This document shows, one piece after another, positions 1 through 11,935 of a stretch of DNA of 64,000 bases. The position numbers were made by a program, and so were the translations under genes. The DNA comes from Pomacea canaliculata. Lineage: Eukaryota > Mollusca > Gastropoda > Architaenioglossa > Ampullariidae. The first letter of the stretch is position 1, and each line of letters opens with the position of its first letter. The stretch spans positions 10,475,950-10,539,949 of the forward strand of contig NC_037596.1 in assembly GCF_003073045.1 (NCBI RefSeq), given 5' to 3'. The notes under the pieces are model-generated. The model did not search any database, was not told the origin of the DNA, and saw only the letters and a program-made list of their open reading frames with translations.

Positions 1-809
1 TACCCACTCTCTCCCTCCTCTCTCTGGCTTCCTATAACATTCTCTAGAGGACCTTCCTAAACTATGATGCTGCTCTGTGTCATAGACTTTTGTTATTTTG
101 GGCTACTGGCAACATCTAATAATTGAGAAAATAAAAATTATCTGAGGCAACATGCACTATGTGTATGTCTATTTCCAAGGCCTAGCAGTAGGCTTATTCC
201 TTTAAAATTTGGTGAGGATTTCACAAATGCTGATTCCTCTAGATTTCAGCCACATGCACACAAGCACACACAATATACATACACATATTGCTTTATTTAT
301 AAGATTTATGTATAAATATATAAACACACATGCATATATTGAAAGTCATCTTAGATTTTTTTCTGTTGCAGTGCCGTGCAGGAAGAAAGGGTATGTAATT
401 TTTCTTTCTCCTGTTTACTCACTCTGTCTGCTTTAACCATATTTGCTTGATGAACTTGTTTAGTAAATTCAGTAATCAATACACTGGTTTTTCACACAGT
501 GTATTTATGACAACAGTTATGACTATAAACCAGCAGCAGATGGTCTTTTCTTTTTTTCCCTCCATTTCACTCCACTTTTCCCTCTCTCCTTTGTATTAAA
601 GAGATGAACACTTACACATTTCAAATTTGAAGGATATAAAAAATATTTGAAATTTAATAATGCAGTCTTTTCTTCAAAAATGCAATGTACAGAAACCTAC
701 TTGCAGCCCCTATCCCTTCTGTTTATTTATAATTACCTTGTTCTTGTAATGTTCTTTTTGAATGGATGCAATAACTAGCCATACCCTTTCCATAGAAAGA
801 AAACAGAGA
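1..809. other. No gene recognised
   Basis: A CT-rich start is followed by AT-rich sequence with scattered short open frames. I see no splice-bounded exon, RNA gene or recognisable protein. It may be intergenic or a long intron. Confidence 0.5.
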
Positions 810-1090
810 AATTCCAAAACTACAGAGCCTTAAGCCTAATCAGCCATCCAAGCAAATTCATGGTAGAAGTAATCCAGAATTGCTTCAACACCAGTACCAT
901 GGAAGAACTGCTAGTAGAAAAACAGGCAGAGACACAATTGAAAAGATGTTGAACTGCTGCATCCTGATGGAAAAAAACATCTACATCAGCAGCTAGAACT
1001 CATTCCCAGCTTCATCAACTTAAAAAAGACATTTGACAAAATCTTGCACAGCAGGCTGTAGCACTTTGCTCTTGCAAAAATTCAACATTG
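810..1090 (+). mobile_element. Non-LTR retrotransposon (LINE) reverse transcriptase fragment
   Basis: One frame reads NYRALSLISHPSKFM, followed by EELLVEKQAE. This matches, from memory, the NYRxISLISHPSK...EEQAGFR stretch of reverse transcriptases in invertebrate LINEs. Several in-frame stops follow, and the neighbouring frame still shows a trace of the FIDFKKAFDR motif. Only a few hundred bases of the RT domain remain, so it is a dead fragment. No 5' or 3' end of the element was found. Confidence 0.65.
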
Positions 1091-3325
1091 CAGTCATCCC
1101 AAAGAGTGTGACTAGACTATAGTTTATACAAAGTATATGTTCATTAAATTTATTCATAAATAATACACAAACAAGATTGAATAGAACAACATTCTATACA
1201 TTAGTAATCAACCATAACAGGATAAGGGAACCCACATTACCAAAGTATTTAATTTGGTGTACCCACTATTTTAATGTCTTTCCCTTTGACTTGTTCTCTA
1301 CTAGATCCACTTATGGACATAACTCCTGTCTAAAATAGTAAAGTTCAGGTAAAAAACAATGAAAATTGAGAAAATTAAATAAATGTAATTAATGAAAATT
1401 AAGGGAAATATAAGCATACTGTCCTGGGGATTATTAGTCAAATATTTTTAAAATTCAAATAATTAAAATTATAAGACAGACAACTAATACACAGATGCCA
1501 ACACAAGCATCTTTGATTGGAATTAGGTATGCGCCATATTATTTTTGAGTTTGGGTTTAATAACTTTTTAGCTTAATTTTCATTATTAAATATCATTTGT
1601 TGTTTTTGAATTACATTGATTTTTATGTCTCTGTATGTAGGAAAGATAACAAAGGGCATGGAGACATATCTCACAAGGGAGAGAACGGCTTCACAGGTCA
1701 ACAGACAGGCTTGTTGGATACTACGGAGAACATACAGATGACCACGAATGAGGACTTGCATGCAAACAAACAACACGAAAAATGCTTAAATGGCAATGCT
1801 AAGAACATAGACCATTAAACAGCATCCATAGGGATAAGTAGCCGCTGAATAAATGTAATTTCTGGTTACTTTGAGAGGTAATATGAAAAATAGGCCCAAC
1901 TAATACTATATTCCATATTATATTTTACCATAAACTCTGTATAGACTTGATACTAAAAAAGAAATGCAGTAATCAAAAGCAGTGTAACAGTTTTTATTAT
2001 AAAAAAACAGCTGTGTGAATGCAGCTATGGAGTTTGAGATGCCAGTCAATATACTTGTCAACTTAAACTTCACCAATGGAATTCTTTTAACTCCAAGTAA
2101 CTATGAATAAAGCAAACATTTAAAACTGTTACAGAAAGAGTAGAGAGTGTCCTGGAAGGCATTGCACCAGGTAGTGATGATTTAGGTAGGACAGGATCAG
2201 GAGAAGTTGATCGCTCGTTTATGATTTTGGATCATTTAAAGTTTTTAATTATTATTTCTTTAATTTTATTTTATCATTTTACTGCCTAGGTCTGATTAAC
2301 TGAGAGATTATATTTGGTATGCTGGAAAAACACATTTGAACACGAGCTGTAAATTAGTAGTCGAAGTTCACTTGAAAAGAATGTCATAAAACTTCATTAG
2401 CTTGTTATACACGCATTGAACTGTTACCAAATATGGGGAGCCATTGAGGTCACTAAATAAAATATTATTTGGTCATAATGTGTAAAAATGGGATATATGT
2501 CTAAGCCGCTATTTTGTGACATAAGTAAATAATAATATCCTGTTTATGCATGTGGCTGTAAAGATATGGAATATGTGTGCAGTTTATTAGAAGTTCTCTT
2601 TGGGGGGCATTTACCTTAGGTCTTCTTTGTTGGAATTTCTAGATTTTCTTTTAAAATTTATCCTTTTATATATGTACTTGGATTAGTATATTGTCATACT
2701 TTCTTTATCTGCAACTGACAGTGCTTTCATTCACCTTCACTGTGTACAAGTTTGAGGCCGCTTTTAGGTAACCTGCATGTTGTTGATCTGTGCTTACATT
2801 CTGACATGACTGAATTACTAAATACTAAGAATGTGTTCCCGACCTTATCCGCGATGCCAACATATTGTATCATTTTATTGTGTCTACATGTATTGTTGGT
2901 GGACTTGAATCTTAGGTGTTCATAAGACTTTTGTATGTGCAGTGAAATTATGTTTTTGTTTATATACACATTAAATCGATCATGGTTGACATGCGTTTTT
3001 AATATTTAAAACGCACAGAATCACTGTATTGACAAAAAGTTATAATAATAGCCTAGAAAGGCGTTGACTTTACAAAGAAATAGTCAGAAAAGACAGCATC
3101 TTGGAAGAAAGAACAATTTTTTTTAACAAGGTAAAAGAATGTGCAGAGCGAACGCAGGAAAGTGAATCCTACGTAAAACGCCTTTTCAGATGTATTATAG
3201 AAGTGTCAGCCATGTCTACCCGCTACGTAGCTGAAAATGGCTAAAGAACCCGGATGAACGCGCTTGAGACATGTCGCAGCAAAGCTAGATCTGTTTTTAT
3301 TATCACTTTTTATGTCTATGTTTTC
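1091..3325. other. No gene recognised
   Basis: AT-rich, non-repetitive-looking sequence. Open frames are short and resemble none of the receptor exons found further on. Confidence 0.45.
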
Positions 3326-3662
3326 ATTTACCGTACATTTTGGTCTATTAAGCGTCCCTGCATATAAGCCGCACCCACTTGTTTTTAAATCTCCACTTTT
3401 TTTTCACAAATAAGCCGCAAGTATATACAACGAGAAAGCTGCATCGTAGACATTTCGTCTCGCGTTCGGCATGATGAGGGTGTGCTTCAGTCACTGATCT
3501 GAATACTTCAGTTGTATGCGGCTTTGATTTTAAAATGTGAACAGTTAACGCTGTAACAACGTTAACAGTTTGTCCGCAAACAATCCCCATCGCTGTTTAA
3601 GCTTCAGGGTTTAAAGCTGGGGAAAAGAAGTCGGCTTATATAGTCGGACATTTCTGGTATTG
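3326..3662. mobile_element. MITE-like DNA transposon, Tigger/pogo type
   Basis: The left end reads TACCGTACATTTTGGTCTA and continues with ATAAGCCGCACCC. The right end is its imperfect inverse (GGCTTATATAGTCGGACAT...GGTA). The theme of TTTCGGACTATAAGCCGC at both ends is typical of short pogo/Tigger-type non-autonomous elements. No transposase is visible. The exact borders are uncertain by some tens of bases. Confidence 0.5.
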
Positions 3663-3689
3663 TTTTTCATTTTCATTGGAGTATATTAA

Positions 3690-5421
3690 GCTTTTGCGTG
3701 GGGATCATCGCATTGTTCAAAACTAAGTTAGATGATGTACAGCAAACCATTATTAATTTTTTTTTAAAGTTTTACATGAAAGTAATCAAGAAGTTTAACC
3801 AGTTGCTTGGTCGACTACATTGGCAATCAGTTGTTCTCATTCGTTGCTTACATCTAAGATGGATGCCATCACGAACTTGTATCCCTGTTCATGATGCCAT
3901 GTTCTGTTTGATAACATACAACTGTAGAGAGATAATAAACCTGTTACCTAACATTGCCAGCCAAGTACTATAGTCTCGATTATTGTATAACAAGAATTTT
4001 GCATTGCAATATCTGTTGTACATATTTTTAGCCGAATGTGCGTGTACACAAGATTTGTGTACTTAATTCATATTTCCCGTTCTTTGACTTTGTTGTCTTA
4101 GTGGCTGTATTTTGTGTATTGTAGTGAACCATTGTGAAGTAGCGTTCGTAGTATAGTTTTCTTGTGTTTTTATTATTCATTTGTTCACGCAGATTCAGCC
4201 TACTTGGTTGTAATGCTGCGCGCGATATAAATGCTTAGTTGCTTTTAATACATTGAAACTTGAAAACATGTGACAATGAATTTTATGTAATAAATGCAAT
4301 AAAAATAACTGAATTAACATCAGAAGTTTTTATTTTAATCTTAATCCTTTGTTGTCGACTCATAAAATTGTTGTTTTTTTTTTTTGCATTATCTTCCTTC
4401 ACTCTTTCTTTTTTTTTTTTTTTTTGTGTATATTTTCTTAATTCTTATATTTTAGAGATTACTTATTTGCTCATTTCTTGTACCTGAACAATAAAGAAAT
4501 CCAAGTTTTCAAAGTGAACATAAATTTTAGAAACAATTGTAAAAAAAGCACTTGTTAGGTACGAAATTAGATATGGGAAGTGCTTGAGATCCACCAACTA
4601 AGCTGTAATAAGTGCTACATGGAGTAGCCATGGGTCCTTACAATTAAAAATTAATAAATACTTCAATTTTAACACCATTTGAAAATTTAATAAGTAAGAA
4701 TTCTTACTAATGAGACTTCTCGTGAGAGTGAAATCGATTTCTCTTCCATCTCTCAACTCACACACACACACACCTGTTGAATTTAAGCATATCAAACACA
4801 CTCCTTGCGAAAGTCATCTGAAAGTGATTTCTGCCACGGTTACGACTCCAAATCGTGAGGTGTTTACATCCATGCGAAGTTATACATTACCAGACATTAT
4901 GTGTTTAAAAAAATTACTAGATGTGTTGCTAAGTGCGTTCCTTGTTTCTGTATGTGCGCATGCGCTCTTTTTCCTGAGTTATCGAACCCTTTGAATTTAG
5001 CGACTTCATAAAGAACAAACCATACATGCTCACTTGCATAGAAATAAATGTAAACCTGCCTCCGTAAAGCATCCTGAAGACAGCCGACACTACAGGTCAC
5101 CAATCACTGGTCAGGCGTCCGGGTCAGACTGTCAGTGACCAGGAAACTCATTTTCGCTACGTTCTGTGATAGCCACACCTCGGCTTGTTCGCGAGGGATT
5201 TGAATGCGTCATTACATTAACACAATCTGAGATACAGAGAGGTGTAGTGTAGGATGGTTCACCATATCGTTTACTGTAAAGCCTCTCAGACACATGTTTG
5301 AATTGACTTCTCTTCTGTTGTTATATTTTGTGACCCACAACATCCCTCGTGACCATATATACTGTGATTATACAACAAACCGTTCCGTGATCAAAATGAC
5401 ACGTGTGACACAGATGTAAGA
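3690..5421. repeat. 5' flank of tandem duplication, copy A
   Basis: This stretch is a diverged copy of roughly 13430-15479. Shared landmarks are AAGTAATCAAGAAGT followed by TAACCAGT, a (CA)n tract after a run of TCTCT, GAATTTAAGCATATCAAACA, and the CACCAATCACTGGTCAG block close to the receptor start. It is the 5' part of a duplication that continues through the receptor exons (5422-10593 versus 15480-18534). Copy B has about 0.9 kb of extra sequence (14096-14960). Confidence 0.7.
5092..5114 (+). promoter_or_regulatory. Conserved upstream block of T1 receptor genes (copy 1)
   Basis: The sequence CACCAATCACTGGTCAG lies about 330 bp before the ATG at 5422. Related blocks sit 318-359 bp before three other T1 starts (15162, 51763, 57793). 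It contains a CCAAT core. A promoter role is inferred from position and conservation only. Confidence 0.45.
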
Positions 5422-8400
5422 ATGGAGGTGTCTGATAGACAAACTATAGGAAGCATGCTAGCATGTTGTGTGTGGACAAGCTGCAGTTTTCTTCTTCTGA
5501 CTGGTGCATGGATGACAGAAGGTGAGGCTTTCATTCCTGTAAAAGTTTCGTTAAATTGCAAAAACATTCGTCTTTCCCTGCAGGCAGGCAGATCGTCTGG
5601 CTTTTGTTCGTTACATATGAATCTTACGTGTTTAAAGTGATGTTTATGTGTGGATCAAACGCGCGTGCTTTTATATATATATGTGTGTGTTCTTGACTAT
5701 GTGTGCGAGTGATCGCCCAAAGGGGCCTGTGCACATGTTTGATAACAGTTAATATCAATGTAAGATTATTTTTAAGGCGTGAAACTCGAACAGTGCGGAG
5801 CTGATGGGATTGTGGAAATAGTTGCTGGTCAAAACACGTCGTTGACCTGCAGTGCGGAGGGGACAGTCGAGTGGAGACTTATCTGGTTACATAACCAAAC
5901 TTTATTGATAGCAAACTGCACTGAAGGTGTCTGTAGACATGCTGTGTCGGGGATTTTAAATAATTCTGTTCAGGTGCAGGCTCGAGACGTTCATGATAGC
6001 ATGATTACAATCAATAGTAATTAAGAACCTTCCAAAGCTCTATGACAAGGGCCTGTCAATCAACAGTAGTCGGGAGTGTCTTCTTATGTCAGGAAAATAT
6101 GTAGCAGCTCGCTGTGAACTCGACTTGTGACAATTACACACCTCAGCATCGTTGCCACATTTTTGCTACAAGATATATGCTAACAAATCCCCAAGCCAAT
6201 AATAATAATCACTTTTCAAACTTAAAGTCCTATATCGAGAAAAGTTTATATGTTGGCATCAGTCTAGGTGTTCATAACTATGACATTGAAATGGGTTGGT
6301 AAAGATATCAAATTAGTGAATTACAAAACATTTCCTGTATGCTGCACAGGTTGAGTCAGTCCTATACTATTAATACTGTACCTAGTGTAACTGCCCAATC
6401 AAAGGTCATCATTGATAGTAGTAAGTTCATATCATCCACCGTAGGATCTTAATCCAGGACTATCGTATTCAATAGTACCTATCAGTATACAGTGGTTTAG
6501 GAAGATGCTCAGTCAGCTTTTGGGGGGGAAGGGGGCAAACTGTATGCTGACAGTGAACAAAGCAACACTCCGGCAGGCTGGTTTTTTTTATAATTTTTGT
6601 TTTTTGATTTCCTTTTGGAATACTGGTTTGTAAGAGACCAGAGACCATATTATTATCAATCAACTCATGCTCGACACTCTATGCCACAAATTAGCAATAG
6701 AGAAATTAGACTGGTGCTCTTTCTCCTGCTTTTTCTGGTCTCAAAGCTTGTAGGAGGTGTAATGTTACAAACAGAAGGGTAGTTGCTGGATGTTAGAAGT
6801 TGTCAAATTAGTCTTAAAGGTACATGTATTCACTAGAGATAAGTAGCAGTTATAAGGAAGTATAGACATAAACAGATTTAGATACTGATATTTATTGACC
6901 TATTTCAAAATGTAAGAATATAACAATTAATTTGGTTGTTTAAAGTGTACAGTTTTTATTGTGTCAAGAATGTATAGTAGCCAAGAAGGTGACGATAACT
7001 GTGTGACCGATTTCTTCATTTATTTATTTTTCAGCTGATGCATTTGGAGTAGAACTGAAATGTCCGGACTTGTTTCACAATGGAGTGAACACTGTTATCT
7101 GCAGAATCAATAAAACAGCAATCAGAGAAGCACATTGTTTCTCGAAGTACAAATCGGTAACTTTTGGCTTGACCATAAATGACCGCACAACAGTTGCATG
7201 TCTGTCTCAAGATTATGATCCAGATGCACAGTGCACTCCTCAGTATGACCCAGGGAGTTGCAGGTGTCAGGAGTCAAATGGAGAGATTCTCACCTATAAA
7301 TTTTTTTTCCTGGCTAACAGGACACTGGATGAAGGGGGACAACTTGAGTGTAAACTCTGCATTTTGCCAGAAAAGCCTCTGCCTATTAATATTAGTAGGG
7401 GCTGTCGAAATATCAGCTTTGGTGAGTAACACATCTGTTTTCACACACATAAATATCAATAGATCAAAGGTGATAGTGCTGGATTTATCTCATAATTTAA
7501 ATAGTTTTCTAATATCTCCAGTACTCTATAGTTATAGTTTATATTTCATTACTTGATCTAGTCATAGATATCAAGTTGGGGCCTTCATCGTAAAATTATT
7601 TTTAAGATTCAGTAAATTAAAATAATGGTTTGATTCTAACACAATTTACCGTGATTTCCTTGTGTGACAGGAGGTGAAAATGCTCGCTCTCTTTTCAGAT
7701 ATAAGATTCCCAGCATGTGCCTCCAACCCAGCTTTATGATTGCTGTTCTCAATAGTTTTATTAGGAAGCTGTTGTTGATGTGCACTTTTTCTATTTTTCT
7801 TATTTCACACTATATTACAGCAATACAAATGCCAATAACCAATCTAACACAAATATATGAAAAAAAAGTATGCAACACAACAACTCCAACAGTCACAGAA
7901 AGAAATGAATAACCTCTTTTTTCACTTCCTTCCCTCCTTGTACACTTTCCTGCATGAAATGCACAAATTAAAGCATCATTACATGCAGGAAACTGCTACC
8001 ATTGCACATTAGGTTCTTACACAAGTTCCACAGTACATCAAAAGAAGTAAGGTCCATATCTTTAAGTACAGCCCATGAAATTAAATCTTTTATTTTGTTT
8101 CTATAAATCATCTATTTTTATTTTGAATTGGTCATTAAAGGTCCCTGCATTTTCAAATCACATTCCTTTATTCTTGCTATCAGGCAGACCGTCTAACTTT
8201 TATTTCCTCACGAATGAATCTCCCTTGTTTCTGTGAATTAATATGTGTATGCAAATTTCTCGTTTCTTACAATCAGACAGATCATCTAGCTTTTGTTCGT
8301 CACTTACGAATCTTACGTGTTTGATGTGATGTTTCTGCGTGTATCAAACGTGCGTACTTGAGTATGTGTGTGCGCATCGCTCATATGAATCTGTGCACAG

Positions 8401-10593
8401 ATGTTTGCAAACAGTTCATATTTATATCGGGTTATTTTTCAGGAGTAAAACCCTGATGGAACCGTGGAAATATTTTTAAAGTTCTCGTATTTACTTGCCT
8501 TGTAAATGAATGTTACTTGTTTGAGGTCTGCATGTTTAGATGCTTGTAGTCATTTAAAGTGAGGAAAGAAGAAGACTTTATACTAGTCCTTTGGGAAGAT
8601 ATTTTAAAATTAGGTTCATAGGCAAGATCTTGAGTAGCTAATGACGATTGCCTCTTTAGCGAATGTTGAGAGAAACAGGTAATGTCCTCATGATCTTGTT
8701 GTACTTCTGTTTAGTCTCTTCACCTTCTACTCAGTATTTACTACCATCTCTTACTTAACAGATCCACCAGAAGAAGTGTCATGTGAGGCAGTCTATACCT
8801 TAGGGTCTGTCAACGTGTCCTGTGTCATTGGCAAAGTCTATTCCTCGCGTAGAATTTACAAGTGTCGTCTGTTCCAACGTAAGAATGAAGTAAGTGTTTC
8901 TAATCTCTTTTGTCGTTTTTTTACAGCAATATTGAATTGTAGATTTATACATATATTCGCTCACTTAATGCTTCAGAGCTAATGCAACCTTTCTTAGTGT
9001 CTCGGAAGAACACAAATTGCTACCTTGGATAGAGATATTCAGCTTGTTGGTATGTTTGTTTCTACAGTCATCTACCAGCTTGCAGACTGTAGAAATGGTG
9101 ACCTCACCGACCAGTCAGAAGACCATCAAGAGTGAAGTGAAGGTGTCGGGTTCCTGTCAGTTCAGCACAACTCTCTCTCCAGAGGAAGGATGCTATGATC
9201 TTTTCGTCTCTGTCTCACCTAGCGGGCGGAACTACTCTGTGAATTTTACAACCAGTGACTATTGTACAACTACTGGTAAAACTATTGCTATGAATAGTTT
9301 TGTTTAATTTATTCATAATATTTTTTTTCTTTCTGAAAAATCTTTCAGCACAGAAAATTCTGCTTCAATACAATCCCTTTCCCAACAACAGACAGGGTTA
9401 GTAGTAGTGATTTGTAACCGGATGAATGAAGATAGCAAACAAGTCCGACACTAGTTATTGCCATGATACATAAGCCTAGTTGCTGTCATGGATTAAAACT
9501 CAAACAGCAATCATCCTCAGGTTTATAGGTTTTCGACAGAAAACTAGAATAAGCGACTCGGTCGACTTCATCGTATTTTCGGTTTTACTGAAGGGCTCCA
9601 TCATTGTTTAGCCTCGGATTTGTGTGCCTCGTCTTACTTTAGCCTTCGACTAAAAACTGAGGAAATATTTCTTTCAGCCACTGCATACATCATGCTCTGT
9701 GCACCTACATCTGAACTGTTGCCCGACTGTCACATATAAATTAGGTTAATATAAAGTGCATCTATGGCAATTGTATATATATAAGAGATTGCTGGGTTCA
9801 TAAAGTAAGAGAGAGCTTGAGTACATCGATGTAAAAGCACAAACGATATCTGTAGAGGCGGTGTACTTTGGTATTTTACACCGAACCAGCATCTAAGGAC
9901 ACATGCAGAGAAAGAATAGCGTGCCTAACACAAGATTTGAACCCAGGATAGCCAAATGTCAAAGTGTTTGTGACAGGCACTATCTGTTGAGCCATCAGGC
10001 CATCCACAATATCCTTAAAACCTTCATTAAAGAAGTTGATTATGAAAGACAAACTCATGTCATGATTTCTAACTTTGGTAGTGTTTTGAACTATGTATAA
10101 TGTAAGAGATATTTTGGATATGAATACACTTGTGTCTGCATAAAATAGCTATTCCTTTTCTCCTTTTCTTCTTTTCCCTTTTCTGCTTACGCTTCTGTTC
10201 TTCCTCCTTTCTCTCTCTATCTCTCTCTCTCTTTCTTCTTTTCTCTCTCTTCTATCTTTGACGATTGTTTAAAGGTAAAAACAGCCTTGTACTAAAGGCA
10301 AGAATGTGCATTTTTGAACTGTACAGCAAGGGATTACGCGACAAAAAATGAGAGAGTGAGATGTATGAGCATTTGGTAGACGAGTGAAATTTTACAGATG
10401 ATTTTGTTTTTTATTGCTAACTTTTCTGTTTGTGAAGACCAGTCCAGTGTATCGTCTCAGCAACCTGTCATGGAGTCAGTGGAGGCAGCTGCTTTCATAG
10501 TGCCTGCAAGTGTTTCTGGTATCGTCGTCTTAGTCTTGATCTTAGTCTTGATCCTTGTCATCATTCGCCACGTGACAAGGAAGAAGAGAGAAG
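5422..10593 (+). CDS. T1-like receptor locus 1: mosaic, possibly chimeric type I membrane receptor
   Basis: The exons I can place are: signal peptide 5422-5521 (33 codons, hydrophobic SCSFLLLTGAW core, ends phase 1); a broken Ig exon from 5777; an intact T2-type domain exon 7035-7421 (phase 1-1); T1 second-domain exons 8762-8889 and 9068-9275 (joined at phase 0); and a transmembrane exon 10438-10593 (long Val/Ile/Leu run, then RKKRE). Skipping the broken Ig exon and splicing 5521 to 7035 and 7421 to 8762 keeps frame throughout, giving a T2-T1 chimeric ectodomain. The last donor (GTTAAC) is weak. No cytoplasmic exons like those of locus 2 follow; a transposase-like repeat lies there instead. 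It is either a pseudogene or a novel chimeric receptor, and only transcript data can tell. Confidence 0.6.
5777..6130 (+). pseudogene. Broken Ig-like exon of locus 1
   Basis: The frame opens as VKLEQCGADGIVEIVAGQNT and stays close to the Ig exon of the 15480 gene for about 80 codons, including LTC, the WRL tryptophan and the NCTEG segment. After ITIN it has a net four-base insertion relative to that paralogue and runs into a stop. Further small deletions follow, including loss of the segment with the distal cysteine. The acceptor at 5775-5776 is intact. I see no usable donor equivalent to the one at 16300. Confidence 0.75.
7035..7912 (+). CDS. Embedded T2 receptor cassette (ectodomain exon plus transmembrane-like exon)
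   Basis: Exon 7035-7421 is 387 nt, phase 1-1, and fully open. It begins DAFGVELKCPDLF and keeps the T2 pattern: CP-x11-C, RINKTA, GSCRC, LECKLC and a final GC. A second exon, from 7671 after TGTGACAG, is also phase 1 and begins GGENARSLF, matching GGQNSIFSF of the T2 transmembrane exon at 49496. It runs through a hydrophobic stretch (IAVLNSF...LLLMCTFSIFLIS) to a stop at 7910-7912. I found no T2 signal-peptide exon between 6130 and 7034, so expression would need the T1 signal exon at 5422. The hydrophobic segment contains Arg-Lys, suggesting decay. This T2 unit appears to have landed inside a T1 gene. Confidence 0.6.
8160..8472 (+). pseudogene. Second relic of T1 intron 1 and truncated Ig exon
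   Basis: This region repeats T1 intron 1 (TCTTACGTGTTTGATGTGATG, CTGTGCACAGATGTTTG) and then an acceptor TTTTTCAG at 8435-8442. Only about 30 bases of Ig exon remain (GAGTAAAACC, a deletion, then GTGGAAATA). The sequence then joins directly to T1 intron 2 (TTCTCGTATTTA...). Locus 1 therefore contains two partial T1 copies: the first gives the signal exon and broken Ig exon, the second gives the exons from 8762 onward. Confidence 0.7.
9830..10015 (-). mobile_element. tRNA-derived SINE in a T1 intron
   Basis: On the minus strand it reads TGATGGCTCAACAGATAGTGCC (box-A-like), then GGGTTCAAATCTTG (box B), then a tail containing CTTTCTCTGCATGT. A homologous copy sits at the same intron position in the 15480 gene (17830-17995). 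The insertion therefore predates the duplication of the two genes. Confidence 0.65.
10196..10256. repeat. CT-rich microsatellite
   Basis: Polypyrimidine tract of TCTCTC/TTTCTTC units in the intron before the transmembrane exon. A similar tract lies at 18120-18215 in the paralogous intron. Confidence 0.8.
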
Positions 10594-11159
10594 GTTAACA
10601 ATGTCCCTCCTTTTTGTCTATTTGCTTTGTTACAAATTATATTCCACACAACCTCATTGTCTATTGTTTCTATGTTTGCCTGCACTTTTGTGTACTGTTG
10701 TTGTGTTGGTGCGACATCAATACCTGTAATCGATGTGTATGTCAAACATGGACAACCATGTGTCGTCTTATGTACGCCGCCTTTTACAAAGTACCTTACA
10801 TACTGAAATAGTATTGTGCCTGTAAAAGCAGAGACTTTGTTGTAATCGCTGTTGTCAAAATTGTTCAAACTTCAAAATAGATATGCTTGCATAATCGCAA
10901 AATGCAAATTGGTTTGCAAGGAAGCGTCCGTCTCGGAGAATCTCGCACGCATGCGCAGTGGTTGCATCAGGAGAGAAATCTGAGTTTGATCCCCATCGTT
11001 GCTTACCTCTTTTGTGAAAGCTTTGTGCTATTTTAATTCACAAATAGCCCACGGGTCACTAGCGATTATAACTTGGTAGAAGGCTCCCCAAGAACAGTTT
11101 TCACGAGAAATACGGAACCTTGCCTGCAGTGGGCAGTAAACACAAAGAAAAAACACATG

Positions 11160-11935
11160 GGACGACAAAATTGTGGATGACTTGAGCACGATGGGATTTG
11201 ATCAAAGAAAGGTGAGTGTATGTAAAATCATGTATTGATAATAAGTGTGAAAACAATGTATTATAGGCCACTAATCAATTTCAAAGCTGATGAGCAGATA
11301 TTCCTAAGTGCATTTGAAGAAGATACAAGCAACTGCAGCTGATAAACATCACTAAGGCTGAAAATTAATTTCGTTTGTGTTATCAACATATTGCTGGTTA
11401 TTTTGTTGATTCTTCATGAAAGCATTTTTAAATTGAGAATTATTGTATTATTTAATTGTGTGCAGGCTGTAGCCTTGGAAAACCTGGCATCTTTCTAAGA
11501 GAAGAAACACAGTGTCTTTAAAACATAGCTTTTGGACATCATGTGTACTGGTTTTATGTAAAAATGTGGTCAGATCAAAATATGGTACTAGCATCACATT
11601 CGCTTGTAAGTGCAACAAAAATCACCTGCCACTCACAACCCTTTTCCCAGACGGTGCCACTTGGAAACCTTGTACTTGCAGCAGCAGACATGTTCACTGC
11701 TTGCTCTCCCTACAGACTTGCCTCCAGACTAGCAATGCCTGGTTTACTACCCCTACATTCTATTTACCTGTTCCCAGCAGTGGGTAATGTTTGGAGGAGG
11801 TGTCAGGAAAGACTGTGCGGTGTATTTTTCAGGCCGAACCGTAAAACTTGGAGGCGATGGACGCTGTGACTCCCTTGGTCCAGGTGCAAAATATGACAGC
11901 TACACATTCATGCATCATCAGTTCTTTTAAGTGAG
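11160..11935 (+). mobile_element. Fragment of a transposase-like repetitive gene
   Basis: One frame reads SQPFSQTVPLGNLVLAAADM, then FTACSP and FPAVGNVWRRCQ. A second frame a little downstream reads LGGDGRCDS and GAKYDSYTFM. From memory these match a widespread repetitive family in molluscs and fish with a SQP...GNLLLSAAILFSG...GDGRCDSPGHxAKY layout, which is found next to THAP-type domains. The copy carries frameshifts and lacks the rest of the protein. It occupies the place where locus 1 would be expected to have cytoplasmic exons. Confidence 0.45.

Noticed and set aside
209-436. Open frame near the start of the window
   Set aside because: Composition is CA/TA-repeat driven (HTHIHTHIA); no domain, no splice context.
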